This document shows positions 7,741 through 16,611 of a stretch of 64,000 nucleotides of DNA, one piece after another; position 1 is the first letter of the stretch, and each line of letters begins with the position of its first letter. The translations under genes were made by a program, and so were the position numbers. The stretch comes from Psychroflexus lacisalsi (lineage in GTDB: Bacteria; Bacteroidota; Bacteroidia; Flavobacteriales; Flavobacteriaceae). The notes beneath the pieces are model-generated. The model was not told where the DNA came from. It made no database searches and saw only the letters and a list, made by a program, of their open reading frames with translations. The stretch covers positions 119,458 through 183,457 of the forward strand of contig NZ_JAIQYZ010000004.1 in the NCBI RefSeq assembly GCF_020164495.1. Direction: 5' to 3'.

Positions 7741-8694
7741 ATGAGAAAAGCACTAATTGTAGGTATAGACCACTATTCAAATGTTTCTGAGCTTTTTGGA
7801 TGTGTTACAGATGCTTATTCACTAAAATCTGTTTTAGAAAGACATAGTGATGGAACTATTAATTTTGCGTCTAAACTTGAAGTGGCGACTAATGATAAAT
7901 CTGCCATAACGAGAAAAGAACTCAAAGAACTTTGCATAGAATTATTCAAAGATGATTCTGATGTTGCCTTATTCTATTTTTCGGGACACGGTTATGTCGA
8001 GAACACAGGTGGGTATTTAATAACTAGTGAATGTTCTGATGGCGATGATGGTTTTCCAATGACAGAGTTGTTACAAATCGCAAATGAATCAAAAGCTAGA
8101 AATAAAATAATAATTCTAGATTGTTGTCATTCAGGATTTGTAGGTAAAGCAGGTGGCTCTGATATAAGTGCTACTCTAAGTGAAGGAATGACAATATTGA
8201 CTGCATCTAGTGAAACTCAATATGCAGTAGAAGAAAATGGTTCAGGTGTCTTTACGAGTCTTTTAGTTGACGCACTTAGCGGAGGAGCATCTAATTTAGT
8301 CGGAGAAATTACACCAGGCAGTGTTTATGCTCATATTGACCAATCATTAGGCCCTTGGGAACAAAGACCTATTTTTAAAACAAACGTTAGGAGTTTTACA
8401 AGTCTCAGAAAAGTTCAGCCGCCAATTTCTCTCTCTGATTTAAAACTAATTATTGAACTCTTCCCAAATAGGGAAGATGTTTTTAAGCTAAATCCAACAT
8501 TCGAGCCAGAATATAATGGTCATATTGAGGAGAATACTGAAAAATTTGCAATCCTTCAGAAATATAATAGAATTAACTTGGTTATCCCTGTAGATGAAGA
8601 GCATATGTATTTTGCAGCAATGAACTCAAAAGGTTGTAAAATGACAATACTTGGAGAACATTATTGGAACTTGATAAAGAAGGACAAACTATAA
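7741..8694 (+). CDS. Caspase-like protease, effector of a TIR (type IV Thoeris-like) system
   Basis: Residues 1-210 form a C14 caspase-like domain. It starts RKALIVGIDHY, carries the catalytic His in YFSGHGY (H83) and the catalytic Cys in LDCCHSGF (C129), and has the substrate loop TASSETQYA. The C-terminal 100 residues form a separate domain ending VPVDEEHMYFAAMNSKGCKM, a tail I associate with other bacterial conflict proteins. In the described type IV Thoeris systems, a TIR-made ADP-ribose messenger turns on such a protease, which then cleaves many host proteins and kills the infected cell. The gene is 4 bases behind the intact TIR gene. The catalytic residues are all present, so it should be active. 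The C-terminal domain could be the ligand sensor, but this is inference. Confidence 0.85.
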   Translation: MRKALIVGIDHYSNVSELFGCVTDAYSLKSVLERHSDGTINFASKLEVATNDKSAITRKELKELCIELFKDDSDVALFYFSGHGYVENTGGYLITSECSDGDDGFPMTELLQIANESKARNKIIILDCCHSGFVGKAGGSDISATLSEGMTILTASSETQYAVEENGSGVFTSLLVDALSGGASNLVGEITPGSVYAHIDQSLGPWEQRPIFKTNVRSFTSLRKVQPPISLSDLKLIIELFPNREDVFKLNPTFEPEYNGHIEENTEKFAILQKYNRINLVIPVDEEHMYFAAMNSKGCKMTILGEHYWNLIKKDKL

Positions 8695-8698
8695 AAAC

Positions 8699-8830
8699 GC
8701 ACTACAACAAAATGTATAGTTAATGGCGGTTTTATTCTAAATATCAGCATTTTAGCCTAGAATAAAGCACCTGTTAAGCTGGAATTTAAGTGCCTCGAAA
8801 TCCGCCACTAACCATACACAAACGTTGGGC
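8699..8830. repeat. attC-like palindromic site after the TIR/caspase unit
   Basis: Left arm 8704-8732 and right arm 8799-8827 are imperfect reverse complements (the shared parts are CAAC, TGTAT, GTTA and TGGCGG), with smaller stems inside the loop (TTTATTCTA/TAGAATAAA, GCAC/GTGC). The right end reads AACGTTGGGC, which fits the integron core GTTRRRY. The left end GCACTACAAC is complementary to the first ten bases of the same unit at 6886-6895. The remaining bases to the next start at 8958 are rich in GCCAAC-type words but hold no gene. Confidence 0.6.
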
Positions 8831-8957
8831 TTCATTCAAAAAAGAGCCAACCGCACAAATAGCACATTTGGTTTTTGCCGACACGAAAGCCAACGCAGAA
8901 AAAAACCAAAAGAGCTATTTTTTGCCAACGCTAACCGAGAATAATGAGAATTGAAAT

Positions 8958-11900
8958 ATGACAATAGAAAAATACATTGATAATATAAATCAACGCTACA
9001 CACTCGGTAACGCTACAGAACATACTTTTAGAGGAGACCTTCAACAACTTATAGAAAGTTTAGCCATGGACGTGCGAGCTACCAATGAGCCTAAACGGCA
9101 GGAGTGTGGTGCTCCAGATTACATCTTAACTAAAAAAGATATCCCTGTTGGTTTTATTGAAGCTAAAAACATAGGAGATAAAGATTTAGAAGGTAAAAAA
9201 AAAACAGGCAATAAGGAACAGTTTGATAGATACAAAGCTTCTTTAAATAATCTGATGTTTACAGATTATCTAAACTTTCACCTATACAACGAAGGGGAAT
9301 TAGTAACTAAAATAGCTATTGCTGAAATTTCAGGTGATAATATTATAGCTAAGCCTGAAAATTTTGAGCCTTTTGAAAATCTTTTAAAAGACTTTACAAC
9401 TCATGTAGGGCAAACCATCAAAAGCTCTAAAAAATTAGCAGAAATGATGGCGGGCAAAGCACGCCTATTATCTGATATTATTGGCAAAGCTCTTGTAAGT
9501 GACGAGGTTAATCATCAAAACAGTACACTTAAAGACCAAATGTTGGCTTTTAAAGAAATTTTGATTCACGACATTACGCCTAAAACTTTTGCAGATGTTT
9601 ATGCCCAAACTATTGCTTATGGTATGTTTGCAGCACGATTAAATGACCCTACTTTAGAAACATTCAGCAGACAAGAAGCAGCTGAACTTATTCCAAAATC
9701 GAATCCTTTTTTACGAAAACTCTTTGGGTACATTGCAGGACCAGATATAGACGACCGTATAAAATGGGTAGTAGATAGTTTGACCGATATTTTCTTAGCG
9801 TGTAACGTAGAAGTAATTCTAAAAAATTACGGAAAGACTACAAAAATGGAAGACCCAATCATCCATTTTTATGAAACTTTTCTGACTGAATATGACCCTA
9901 AATTGCGTAAATCCCGTGGCGTTTGGTACACTCCTGCCCCAGTTGTAAATTTTATTGTTCGTGCAGTAGATGATATTTTAAAAACAGAATTTGATTTACA
10001 ACAAGGTTTAGCAGACACTTCTAAAACAAAAATTAAAGTAAACACACAAACTCCTGACAAGCGTTCTGTGACAGGATACAAGCAAATAGAACAACAAGTT
10101 CACAAAGTACAAATTCTTGACCCAGCTACAGGAACAGGAACTTTTTTAGCGGAAGTCATCAAACACGTCAACAAAAAATTTAAAGGACAAGAAGGGATTT
10201 GGAGTAGTTATGTTGAAAATAATTTACTCCCACGTTTAAATGGTTTTGAATTACTAATGGCAAGTTATGCAATGGCACATTTACAAATAGATTTATTACT
10301 AAAAAAAACAGGTTTTAAAGCTACCAAAGGGCAACGGACAAGAGTTTACCTAACCAATAGTTTAGAAGAATACCATCCAGATACAGGAACATTATTTGCC
10401 AACTGGTTAAGTAGTGAGGCAAATGAAGCCAACCACATAAAACGAGATACTCCTGTAATGTGTGTGATTGGAAACCCGCCATACAGCGGCATTTCTTCCA
10501 ATAATGGCAAATGGATTAGTGATTTGATTGAAGATTATAAATATGTTGATGGCGTACATTTTAATGAGCGTAAACATTGGTTAAATGATGATTATGTAAA
10601 ATTTTTACGCTACGGACAGCATTTTATTGAAAAAAATGGAAGCGGAATTTTAGCATTTATTAATCCTCACGGATTTTTAGACAACCCCACTTTTAGAGGT
10701 ATGCGTTGGAATTTGCTTAAAACATATGATAAAATCTACACAATAGATTTACATGGGAATAGTAAAAAGAAAGAGGTCAGCCCTGATGGTTCTGCTGACC
10801 AAAATGTGTTTGATATAATGCAAGGAGTTGCTATCACTATTTTTGTTAAAACAGGGAATAAAAAGGCAAAAGACTTGGGAAGAGTATTTCATTTCGATTT
10901 GTTTGGAAAAAGGGAACTTAAATATGACTTTTTAATTAACAACTCGCTTAAAAAGATAGACTTTAAAGAACTTCACCCAGAAAAACCATACTATTTCTTC
11001 GTTCAAAAAGACAACGAAGGCATCAAAGAATATAATAAAGGGTTAAGTGTTACTCAAATTTTCAATCAAAAAACAGTAGGGTTCGTTTCTGCAAATGATG
11101 GTTTAAATATTTCATTTTCAAAAAAAGACCAAAAAGAAAAGATAGAAGATTTGTTTGAAATGGAAGAGTCTAATTGGAGAGAAAAATATAAAAGGAAAAA
11201 AGATTCCAGAGATTGGACATATTTAACAGCCAAGGAAGATGCGAGTCTTAATTATCAAGAGGACAAACTATTGGAGGTCTCATATAGACCTTTTGATAAT
11301 AGATATACAGTTTATACAGGCAACTCTAAAGGTTTGTATTCAAGTCCCCAAAGAAAAGTCATGCAAAATTTTCTGCATGACAATAATGTTGGTTTGGTAA
11401 TAGCAAGACAATCATCGGATGAGTATTGGTGCAATGTTCAAGTCACAAATAAGATGATAGATAATCGTTATCATTTTAGTTATAAAGGAACGGCCTCTCA
11501 ATTTCCTCTTTACATTTATCCCGAAACCCGAGGTCAGAAAACTATTGAAAAAACTACAGAAAGAACACCAAATCTGAAAGCAGAAATAGTTAAGCAAATT
11601 GCAGAGCATTTAAGGTTGACTTTTACCAACGAAAAAGAAACCACCGAAAAAACCTTTGCACCCATTGATATTTTAGATTATATCTATGCCGTTTTACACA
11701 GCCCAACATACAGAGAAAAATACAAAGAGTTTTTAAAAATAGATTTCCCTAGAGTCCCTTATCCAAAAAGTCAAAATATCTTTTGGGAATTGGTAAAATT
11801 AGGTGGAGAAATACGCCAAATACATTTAATGGAATCGCCAAAAGTGGAGGATTTCATTACACGTTATCCAGAAGGTGGAGATAATACGATTACTACGAAA

Positions 11901-12164
11901 ATTGGTAAAAAGGATTGGGAGTTATTTGATAAAGAAAACCAGTTGGGTAGAATATGGATAAATGAAGAACAGTATTTTGACAATATTCCGCTAACTGCTT
12001 GGGAATTTTATATTGGCGGCTATCAGCCCGCTCAAAAATGGTTGAAAGACCGCAAAGAAAGAACCTTAGAATTTGATGATATTTTGCACTATCAAAAAAT
12101 CATAGTGGCACTTTCAGAAACGGATAGGGTGATGAAAGAAATTGATAAAATTGAGATTGAGTAA
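8958..12164 (+). CDS. Single-chain restriction-modification enzyme (type ISP/IIG-like)
   Basis: The 1068-residue protein joins a nuclease and a DNA methylase. Near the N-terminus GAPDYIL (D54) and FIEAK (E68, K70) form a PD-(D/E)xK nuclease core. From about residue 315, RKSRGVWYTPAPVVNFI starts an N6-adenine methylase, with the SAM-binding motif ILDPATGTGTFL near 385-396 and catalytic NPPY near 505. The last 400 residues look like the target-recognition domain of the LlaBIII/type ISP family. Classic type ISP enzymes are near 1600 residues because of a helicase; none is visible here, so this resembles a compact IIG-like form. It is the first gene of the second cassette-like unit, with a DUF4209-like gene 12 bases downstream. 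Confidence 0.8.
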   Translation: MTIEKYIDNINQRYTLGNATEHTFRGDLQQLIESLAMDVRATNEPKRQECGAPDYILTKKDIPVGFIEAKNIGDKDLEGKKKTGNKEQFDRYKASLNNLMFTDYLNFHLYNEGELVTKIAIAEISGDNIIAKPENFEPFENLLKDFTTHVGQTIKSSKKLAEMMAGKARLLSDIIGKALVSDEVNHQNSTLKDQMLAFKEILIHDITPKTFADVYAQTIAYGMFAARLNDPTLETFSRQEAAELIPKSNPFLRKLFGYIAGPDIDDRIKWVVDSLTDIFLACNVEVILKNYGKTTKMEDPIIHFYETFLTEYDPKLRKSRGVWYTPAPVVNFIVRAVDDILKTEFDLQQGLADTSKTKIKVNTQTPDKRSVTGYKQIEQQVHKVQILDPATGTGTFLAEVIKHVNKKFKGQEGIWSSYVENNLLPRLNGFELLMASYAMAHLQIDLLLKKTGFKATKGQRTRVYLTNSLEEYHPDTGTLFANWLSSEANEANHIKRDTPVMCVIGNPPYSGISSNNGKWISDLIEDYKYVDGVHFNERKHWLNDDYVKFLRYGQHFIEKNGSGILAFINPHGFLDNPTFRGMRWNLLKTYDKIYTIDLHGNSKKKEVSPDGSADQNVFDIMQGVAITIFVKTGNKKAKDLGRVFHFDLFGKRELKYDFLINNSLKKIDFKELHPEKPYYFFVQKDNEGIKEYNKGLSVTQIFNQKTVGFVSANDGLNISFSKKDQKEKIEDLFEMEESNWREKYKRKKDSRDWTYLTAKEDASLNYQEDKLLEVSYRPFDNRYTVYTGNSKGLYSSPQRKVMQNFLHDNNVGLVIARQSSDEYWCNVQVTNKMIDNRYHFSYKGTASQFPLYIYPETRGQKTIEKTTERTPNLKAEIVKQIAEHLRLTFTNEKETTEKTFAPIDILDYIYAVLHSPTYREKYKEFLKIDFPRVPYPKSQNIFWELVKLGGEIRQIHLMESPKVEDFITRYPEGGDNTITTKIGKKDWELFDKENQLGRIWINEEQYFDNIPLTAWEFYIGGYQPAQKWLKDRKERTLEFDDILHYQKIIVALSETDRVMKEIDKIEIE

Positions 12165-12176
12165 ATACTAAGCCAA

Positions 12177-13943
12177 ATGGATTTTAATAATTTATGTGAA
12201 TATTACGAATACCTTGAAAACGATACTAATTTTCAGTATTTAGATTTAAACACGTATAAATACATTACCGTTTTACGAGATAAAACAGCAGACGAAAACA
12301 CTAAGCAATTGTGTTCTTATGAATTATTTTTTGCTGACTTCTCAATAGAGAAAGGCGTGCACATTCCAAAATTTCAAAGTGGAGGAAATGCATATCCAAC
12401 ATTAGAATTATTTAACGATTTTGAATACATAAAAGAGAGGGCAAAAGAAGTAATAAATCCAAAGTATAAAGCAAAATACAATCATTTGCTTTGGCTAAGT
12501 TCAGCTAAACATATTGATTTTGCCAAAGAAGCAATTGAAAGTTATCTATTGCTATTGCAAAATTCTTCGTTTTTAATTGATGATAATTTGCAATGCTTTT
12601 CTTTCGTGAAATATTTCAAAAACCTTTTTGTGTTGTGCCAAACTATAAATCACAAAAAAGATGAAACTCTAAACTATTTAGTTTCGCTTTTGGAAAGTGA
12701 TAAAATAAACGATTTCACTAAGTATTCATTGATGGATTTTGTCGTTGAGAATAGTAAAAAAATAGATTCTTCGATTACAAAAACCTTTTACGATTATTCA
12801 AAAAATAAAATTGACCATTTATCCGAAAGGGTATTAGAAAGTTATTTAAACCTGCTTGTCATTCTAAGTCAAAAGCTAAACAAACCAACAAACGAATTTC
12901 ACGAAAAATCAGGTGATTATCATATTGCACAACTCAAAACCGAAAAAAATCATGGTTTTATTGCTCATCATTATTATACAAAGGCATTAGAAGAATATAA
13001 AAAGGCTAAAAATGAAGGGAAAATTGAGACAACAGCAGTTTTACTTGAGCAAGCGAAAAAGACTATTGACCTTAAAAAAGTTTCTTTTGAAGTTAAAGAC
13101 GAAAAAATAAATAAAGCCTTAAATCAATTATGGGATTTTACAAAGAAAAAAATCGACTATCTTATTGAAAATGGAAATGATAAAGATATATACGAGTATT
13201 TAATTTTAGAAAATTTATTTCCTAAAGCTGCCACCTTAAACGAAGAAATTAAGCCAGTTATGCTCGATTTCGTTTCTACAATGACATTTGACATTAATAA
13301 AAACGTCAGCAAAAACAAATCAGGTGTTATCAATCCCTACTCAATACATATTAACAACTTTTCTATCAATCACATTTGGCTTGTTGTTACAAAAGGAATT
13401 AAAAGCTGTAATATTTCCTATGAAAGCTTAATTGATTATTTAAAAATCGATTCTTGGTATGGACAAGATTTTACTTATTTAGATACAAACAACGAAACCC
13501 AAGGTTTTAATTGGATTGAATTACTTTCTCCTTCACTACAAAGTTTTTTCGTTCAAACAGAAATTGATATAAAAACAAACAGTCATAACCCAAAACGCTA
13601 CATTTTGGCAATAGACAGTTTGGTGTTGAAATTTGAGGGTCTATTGCGTGAGTTCTCAAGAATGATTGGTGCCCAGACAATAGAAATTAAAGAAAACGGT
13701 ACAGAAGAAAGGATTGGTTTCGACAAATTATTGGATAACGAAAAGCTAAAAGCATTAATTCCAGAAGACGATATTGCGTTTTTTAAATTCTTGTTCACTT
13801 CAAGCGGAATGAACTTAAGAAATAATGTTGCACATTGCTTTTTTACAACTAAAAATTACACATCAGCAGTTATGCTTTTACTAATTGTTGCATTACTAAG
13901 ACTTGGAAATTATAAACTTGAAACGAAAGAAAAAGAACTTTAA
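12177..13943 (+). CDS. DUF4209-like protein with HEPN-type RNNVAH motif
   Basis: This is a 588-residue, mostly helical soluble protein. The C-terminal 100 residues contain LRNNVAHCFF, which fits the Rx4H motif of HEPN ribonucleases and matches the DUF4209 family as I remember it; the N-terminal part resembles the domain that usually accompanies it. HEPN proteins in defence islands often cut RNA on infection. It is 12 bases behind the restriction-modification gene and in the same cassette-like unit, which suggests it works with that enzyme or is a second, independent defence gene. The DUF assignment is fair; ribonuclease activity is inference from one motif. Confidence 0.65.
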   Translation: MDFNNLCEYYEYLENDTNFQYLDLNTYKYITVLRDKTADENTKQLCSYELFFADFSIEKGVHIPKFQSGGNAYPTLELFNDFEYIKERAKEVINPKYKAKYNHLLWLSSAKHIDFAKEAIESYLLLLQNSSFLIDDNLQCFSFVKYFKNLFVLCQTINHKKDETLNYLVSLLESDKINDFTKYSLMDFVVENSKKIDSSITKTFYDYSKNKIDHLSERVLESYLNLLVILSQKLNKPTNEFHEKSGDYHIAQLKTEKNHGFIAHHYYTKALEEYKKAKNEGKIETTAVLLEQAKKTIDLKKVSFEVKDEKINKALNQLWDFTKKKIDYLIENGNDKDIYEYLILENLFPKAATLNEEIKPVMLDFVSTMTFDINKNVSKNKSGVINPYSIHINNFSINHIWLVVTKGIKSCNISYESLIDYLKIDSWYGQDFTYLDTNNETQGFNWIELLSPSLQSFFVQTEIDIKTNSHNPKRYILAIDSLVLKFEGLLREFSRMIGAQTIEIKENGTEERIGFDKLLDNEKLKALIPEDDIAFFKFLFTSSGMNLRNNVAHCFFTTKNYTSAVMLLLIVALLRLGNYKLETKEKEL

Positions 13944-14045
13944 ATGAAAAGCCAACGCATAAAGTCATACACATTTACAAGTCGCTCGAAAAGCCAACCG
14001 CCAGAGCCAAAACTTGTCAATAAGCATGTCTTCGCCAACGCTGTC
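13943..14045. repeat. Degenerate attC-like end of the restriction unit
   Basis: AATGAAAAGCCAAC at 13943-13956 is close to the reverse complement of the unit's opening GTTGGGCTTCATT at 8824-8836. The following bases carry spaced AGCCAACCGC and GCCAACGC words that also occur at 8850-8935 on the other side of the unit. No clear right arm is left; a diverged repeat begins about 20 bases later. Confidence 0.4.
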
Positions 14046-14067
14046 GAAAAGAAAGCACAGGCATACA

Positions 14068-14370
14068 ACAAAGAACTGAGTTAAAAAACAACTTTTCTAC
14101 TTTAATTTGAAACACTATTAGTCTAGGCTTAGAGATTTACATTTGTGATTCTTTGAGTTTTTTGTTGTTTATCCTTTAAGCGTTTATGAAAAAATGTATT
14201 CCTAAAATAGAAACTTTCAACTTCATAACCAATGTCGTTTTAGAACCATTGGAGGCCATTAAATAGCTATTGATTTACCTATTAGTAGCTATAAAACAGC
14301 ACTTTAATATTTGTTTGGAGGTTATTCTTTAATCTTTTATAATAGAGTGTACTCTTAAAATAGAATTTCC
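14068..14370 (+). repeat. Long diverged direct repeat, copy A
   Basis: This non-coding stretch shares its order of words with copy B at 15213-15530: AACTGAGTTAAAAAACAACT, CACTATTAGTCTAGGCTTAG, CATTTGTGATTCTTTGAG, AACTTCATAACCAA, CCATTGGAGGCC and CCTATTAG. Identity is high in the first 100 bases and patchy later. Together the copies bracket the gene at 14614-15144. I see no ORF in it. The rest of the interval up to 14613 is AT-rich and holds nothing I recognise. Confidence 0.65.
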
Positions 14371-14613
14371 CAACTTAAAAACCAGCAGCTTTAAGAATAG
14401 CCGTTGGTTAAAACAATTTAGTTTTTGAGATTAATGCAAAGTCTGTTGGTTAATATATATGAGAGTGTTAGTTTTAATCAAAATTAAAAATATCCTACTA
14501 AAAGATACATAACTTATAATGAAGTAAAGATTTGAAAAGAGTTTATACGGATGTTATCTGCAAGCAAATCAAAATATTCCTAAATAAGTTAAATACATAT
14601 AAACCTAAATGAC

Positions 14614-15144
14614 ATGAAAAAAAAAATAATTCTAATTGCAATCGGTATTTTTACAATGACTAGTAGCTATTCTCAGGTTTTTTCAGATTTGCCGTTCAAT
14701 ATTAAAATTGGGGAAACAGGTCATGAAGAAATAGAAAATCATGGTGTTTGCGAGAAAAGAATAAAAGTAAGTGCCTACTCCTTTAGATGTGAGGAATATG
14801 AAATAGCGGGTAAATTCAGGGTTTTCATGTCTCAAAATGAGGTTGTTAATAAGATTAAATTTAGCAATTATCATAATCATAGACTACCAAGAAAGTGGAG
14901 TGAATTAGGGTTATCTCTAGGATCTGGCTATCAAGGTTCCGATGGTTTATTTACTCAGACAACAAATGGGACTCAGAAGGAGGAAGTATTAAGAATTTTA
15001 AAATTACAAGGCATTTCGGGTATCAGAGAAATAAAATCTTCAGATTATAAAGATATTTTGTTCGAGCTGGGAAATTATGAATATCAATTTAGAGTTCATT
15101 ATGGTAAAGGACTTTGGTCTATAAATATTAGTGAATTTTATTAA
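14614..15144 (+). CDS. Secreted protein of unknown function, 176 aa
   Basis: The protein starts with a clean signal peptide (MKKKIILIAIGIFTMTSSYS, cut before QVFSD), so it is exported to the periplasm or beyond. The mature part is about 155 residues with two early cysteines (GVCEKR and FRCEEYE) that could form a disulfide bond, followed by beta-rich sequence. I do not recognise the family. It is a lone gene bracketed by a 300-base direct repeat on each side, which suggests that it moved or was duplicated as a unit. The ATG at 14614 fits the signal peptide. Confidence 0.6.
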   Translation: MKKKIILIAIGIFTMTSSYSQVFSDLPFNIKIGETGHEEIENHGVCEKRIKVSAYSFRCEEYEIAGKFRVFMSQNEVVNKIKFSNYHNHRLPRKWSELGLSLGSGYQGSDGLFTQTTNGTQKEEVLRILKLQGISGIREIKSSDYKDILFELGNYEYQFRVHYGKGLWSINISEFY

Positions 15145-15212
15145 ATAATTTTGATAGTCAGTTTCTTATCCTAAACACCTTTAAAGAAAATTGTAATAAA
15201 TAGTGAACAGCT

Positions 15213-15530
15213 AACAAAGGACTGAGGTAAAAAACAACTCTTTTCTACTTTAATTTTGAGACACTATTATTCTAGACTTAGAGGTTCACATTTGTGATTC
15301 TTTGAGTTTTTTTGTTGTGTTTTCTTTCTACCTATCTAGACAAAACAGATGCTTTTAACTTCATAACCAACGTGGAACCAACGGGTTTTTGCAATCCATT
15401 GGTATTCTAATCCAAGATAATTGTAAAGCCATTGGAGGCCTTTGATTTGCCTATTAGTGTCTATAAACAGCATATTTATAAACGTTGCTAGGTTATTGTT
15501 TAAACATCTATAAAGAGTTTACTTTAAAAT
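15213..15530 (+). repeat. Long diverged direct repeat, copy B
   Basis: This is the partner of 14068-14370, in the same orientation, with ACTGAGGTAAAAAACAACTC, CACTATTATTCTAGACTTAG, CACATTTGTGATTCTTTGAG, AACTTCATAACCAACG and CATTGGAGGCC in the same order. It contains a roughly 45-base insertion around ACGGGTTTTTGCAATCCATT. An AACGTTGCTAGG word at 15481 resembles the cassette boundary words elsewhere. No gene is seen between here and 15716. Confidence 0.65.
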
Positions 15531-15589
15531 GTGATTGATTTAGTCAAAGAACAATAAAAACGACATTTTTTTGGTTAAAATTTTAAGAC

Positions 15590-15659
15590 CATAAAAAATT
15601 CACTAGGTTTATATAAATAACATACGGATAACACAACTTGTTGTGCTATCCGTATGTTG
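15590..15659. repeat. Palindromic attC-like element, copy 2
   Basis: AACATACGGATAACACAAC at 15619-15637 pairs with TTGTGCTATCCGTATGTT around a TTG centre, with one mismatch. The 30 bases before it match those before copy 1 at 6817-6889. The right end opens the next unit with GTTGCCTACAATTG (15656-15669), whose reverse complement is nearly repeated at 16612-16625 beyond the unit's last gene. Confidence 0.6.
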
Positions 15660-15715
15660 CCTACAATTGCAGAATGCACTCTGACGGAATAAACCAGATT
15701 AAAAAAAATACAACT

Positions 15716-16138
15716 ATGACAGCTTACGAAATCCTTGATAATGGTGGACCCGGATTCCCAGGTGAAACAGCCCGAGTTATGACAAGAAATTATATCGAAT
15801 TTAAATCTCCATTTAAATCCAGTAATTCAGTAATTAGGAAAATTTTGAATGATAGAGATGTTGTATACAAACAAATAGGAATGGATGTATTAAATTCTGT
15901 GTTAATAGAAAAAATTATACAAAAAGCCAATGGCGAAATACTTTTTGCTGCATTTGTAGAAATGGCAATTACTAATAAAACAACAAATAATGTTAACGCA
16001 GTGATGGAAAACTTTGACATATTAGTAGAAGTTATGTTAGATAATTATAACAGATTAGTACCTGCTAATAAAGGAATTTATGACTTTACTAGTTTTAAAA
16101 ATAGGTTAATGTTATTTATGAAAAGTGAACTAATTTAG
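15716..16138 (+). CDS. Hypothetical protein, 140 aa, first of a cassette pair
   Basis: I do not recognise this protein. I chose the ATG at 15716 (MTAYEILDNGGPGFPGE) over an upstream in-frame start at 15638, because that one lies inside the palindromic attC-like element. The protein is soluble and helical in its second half (EKIIQKANGEILFAAFVEMA, then VMENFDILVEVMLDNYNRLV). It is followed after 11 bases by another unknown gene, and the two form a single cassette-like unit. Two-gene units of this size in such arrays are often toxin-antitoxin or small defence pairs. That is a suggestion from context only. Confidence 0.5.
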   Translation: MTAYEILDNGGPGFPGETARVMTRNYIEFKSPFKSSNSVIRKILNDRDVVYKQIGMDVLNSVLIEKIIQKANGEILFAAFVEMAITNKTTNNVNAVMENFDILVEVMLDNYNRLVPANKGIYDFTSFKNRLMLFMKSELI

Positions 16139-16149
16139 CAATTCAAAAT

Positions 16150-16491
16150 ATGTACAATTATAGTGAGACTAAAGAAGGCATAATCAAAGATTATTTCAGA
16201 GAAAATGGCGAAGCAAAAGCACGTAAAATAATAACAAAAATCAATAATTCTAAACATACCGGAAGCTTCATGTACCAGAGTAGAAGCAGAAGAATGACTC
16301 CCACAGCAAACGATTTGGGTTCTACAGTTTTAAGTAATGTTTCGTTAAGTTTTGCGAGACCATCAACTGTGAAATTTGCATGCTTGATTTTATTAGATAA
16401 ATGGAATAATGAAATTAATAATGACCTATACCTTGCTTCTGAAGAACGACTAATAAGTATAATAAGGTCTGTTTATCAAAATATTCATTAA
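16150..16491 (+). CDS. Hypothetical protein, 113 aa, second of a cassette pair
   Basis: This is a small basic soluble protein with no recognised domain. The N-terminal part is helical (KEGIIKDYFRENGEAKARKI); the middle is Ser/Arg-rich (MYQSRSRRMTPT); the end is helical again. It starts 11 bases after the previous unknown gene and ends about 120 bases before the unit's palindromic site. The tight coupling indicates a shared role with its neighbour, but the sequence does not tell what it is. Confidence 0.5.
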   Translation: MYNYSETKEGIIKDYFRENGEAKARKIITKINNSKHTGSFMYQSRSRRMTPTANDLGSTVLSNVSLSFARPSTVKFACLILLDKWNNEINNDLYLASEERLISIIRSVYQNIH

Positions 16492-16611
16492 CTAGCTATT
16501 ATCTACAAACTGTATGTCAATTGATTTAAATTAAAGTGCAATTTTTATATTAAGTGTTAGTCTCTCTTAAAACAGAACTGAACGTTGGACGAAAAGCGGG
16601 CGATACAAAAA

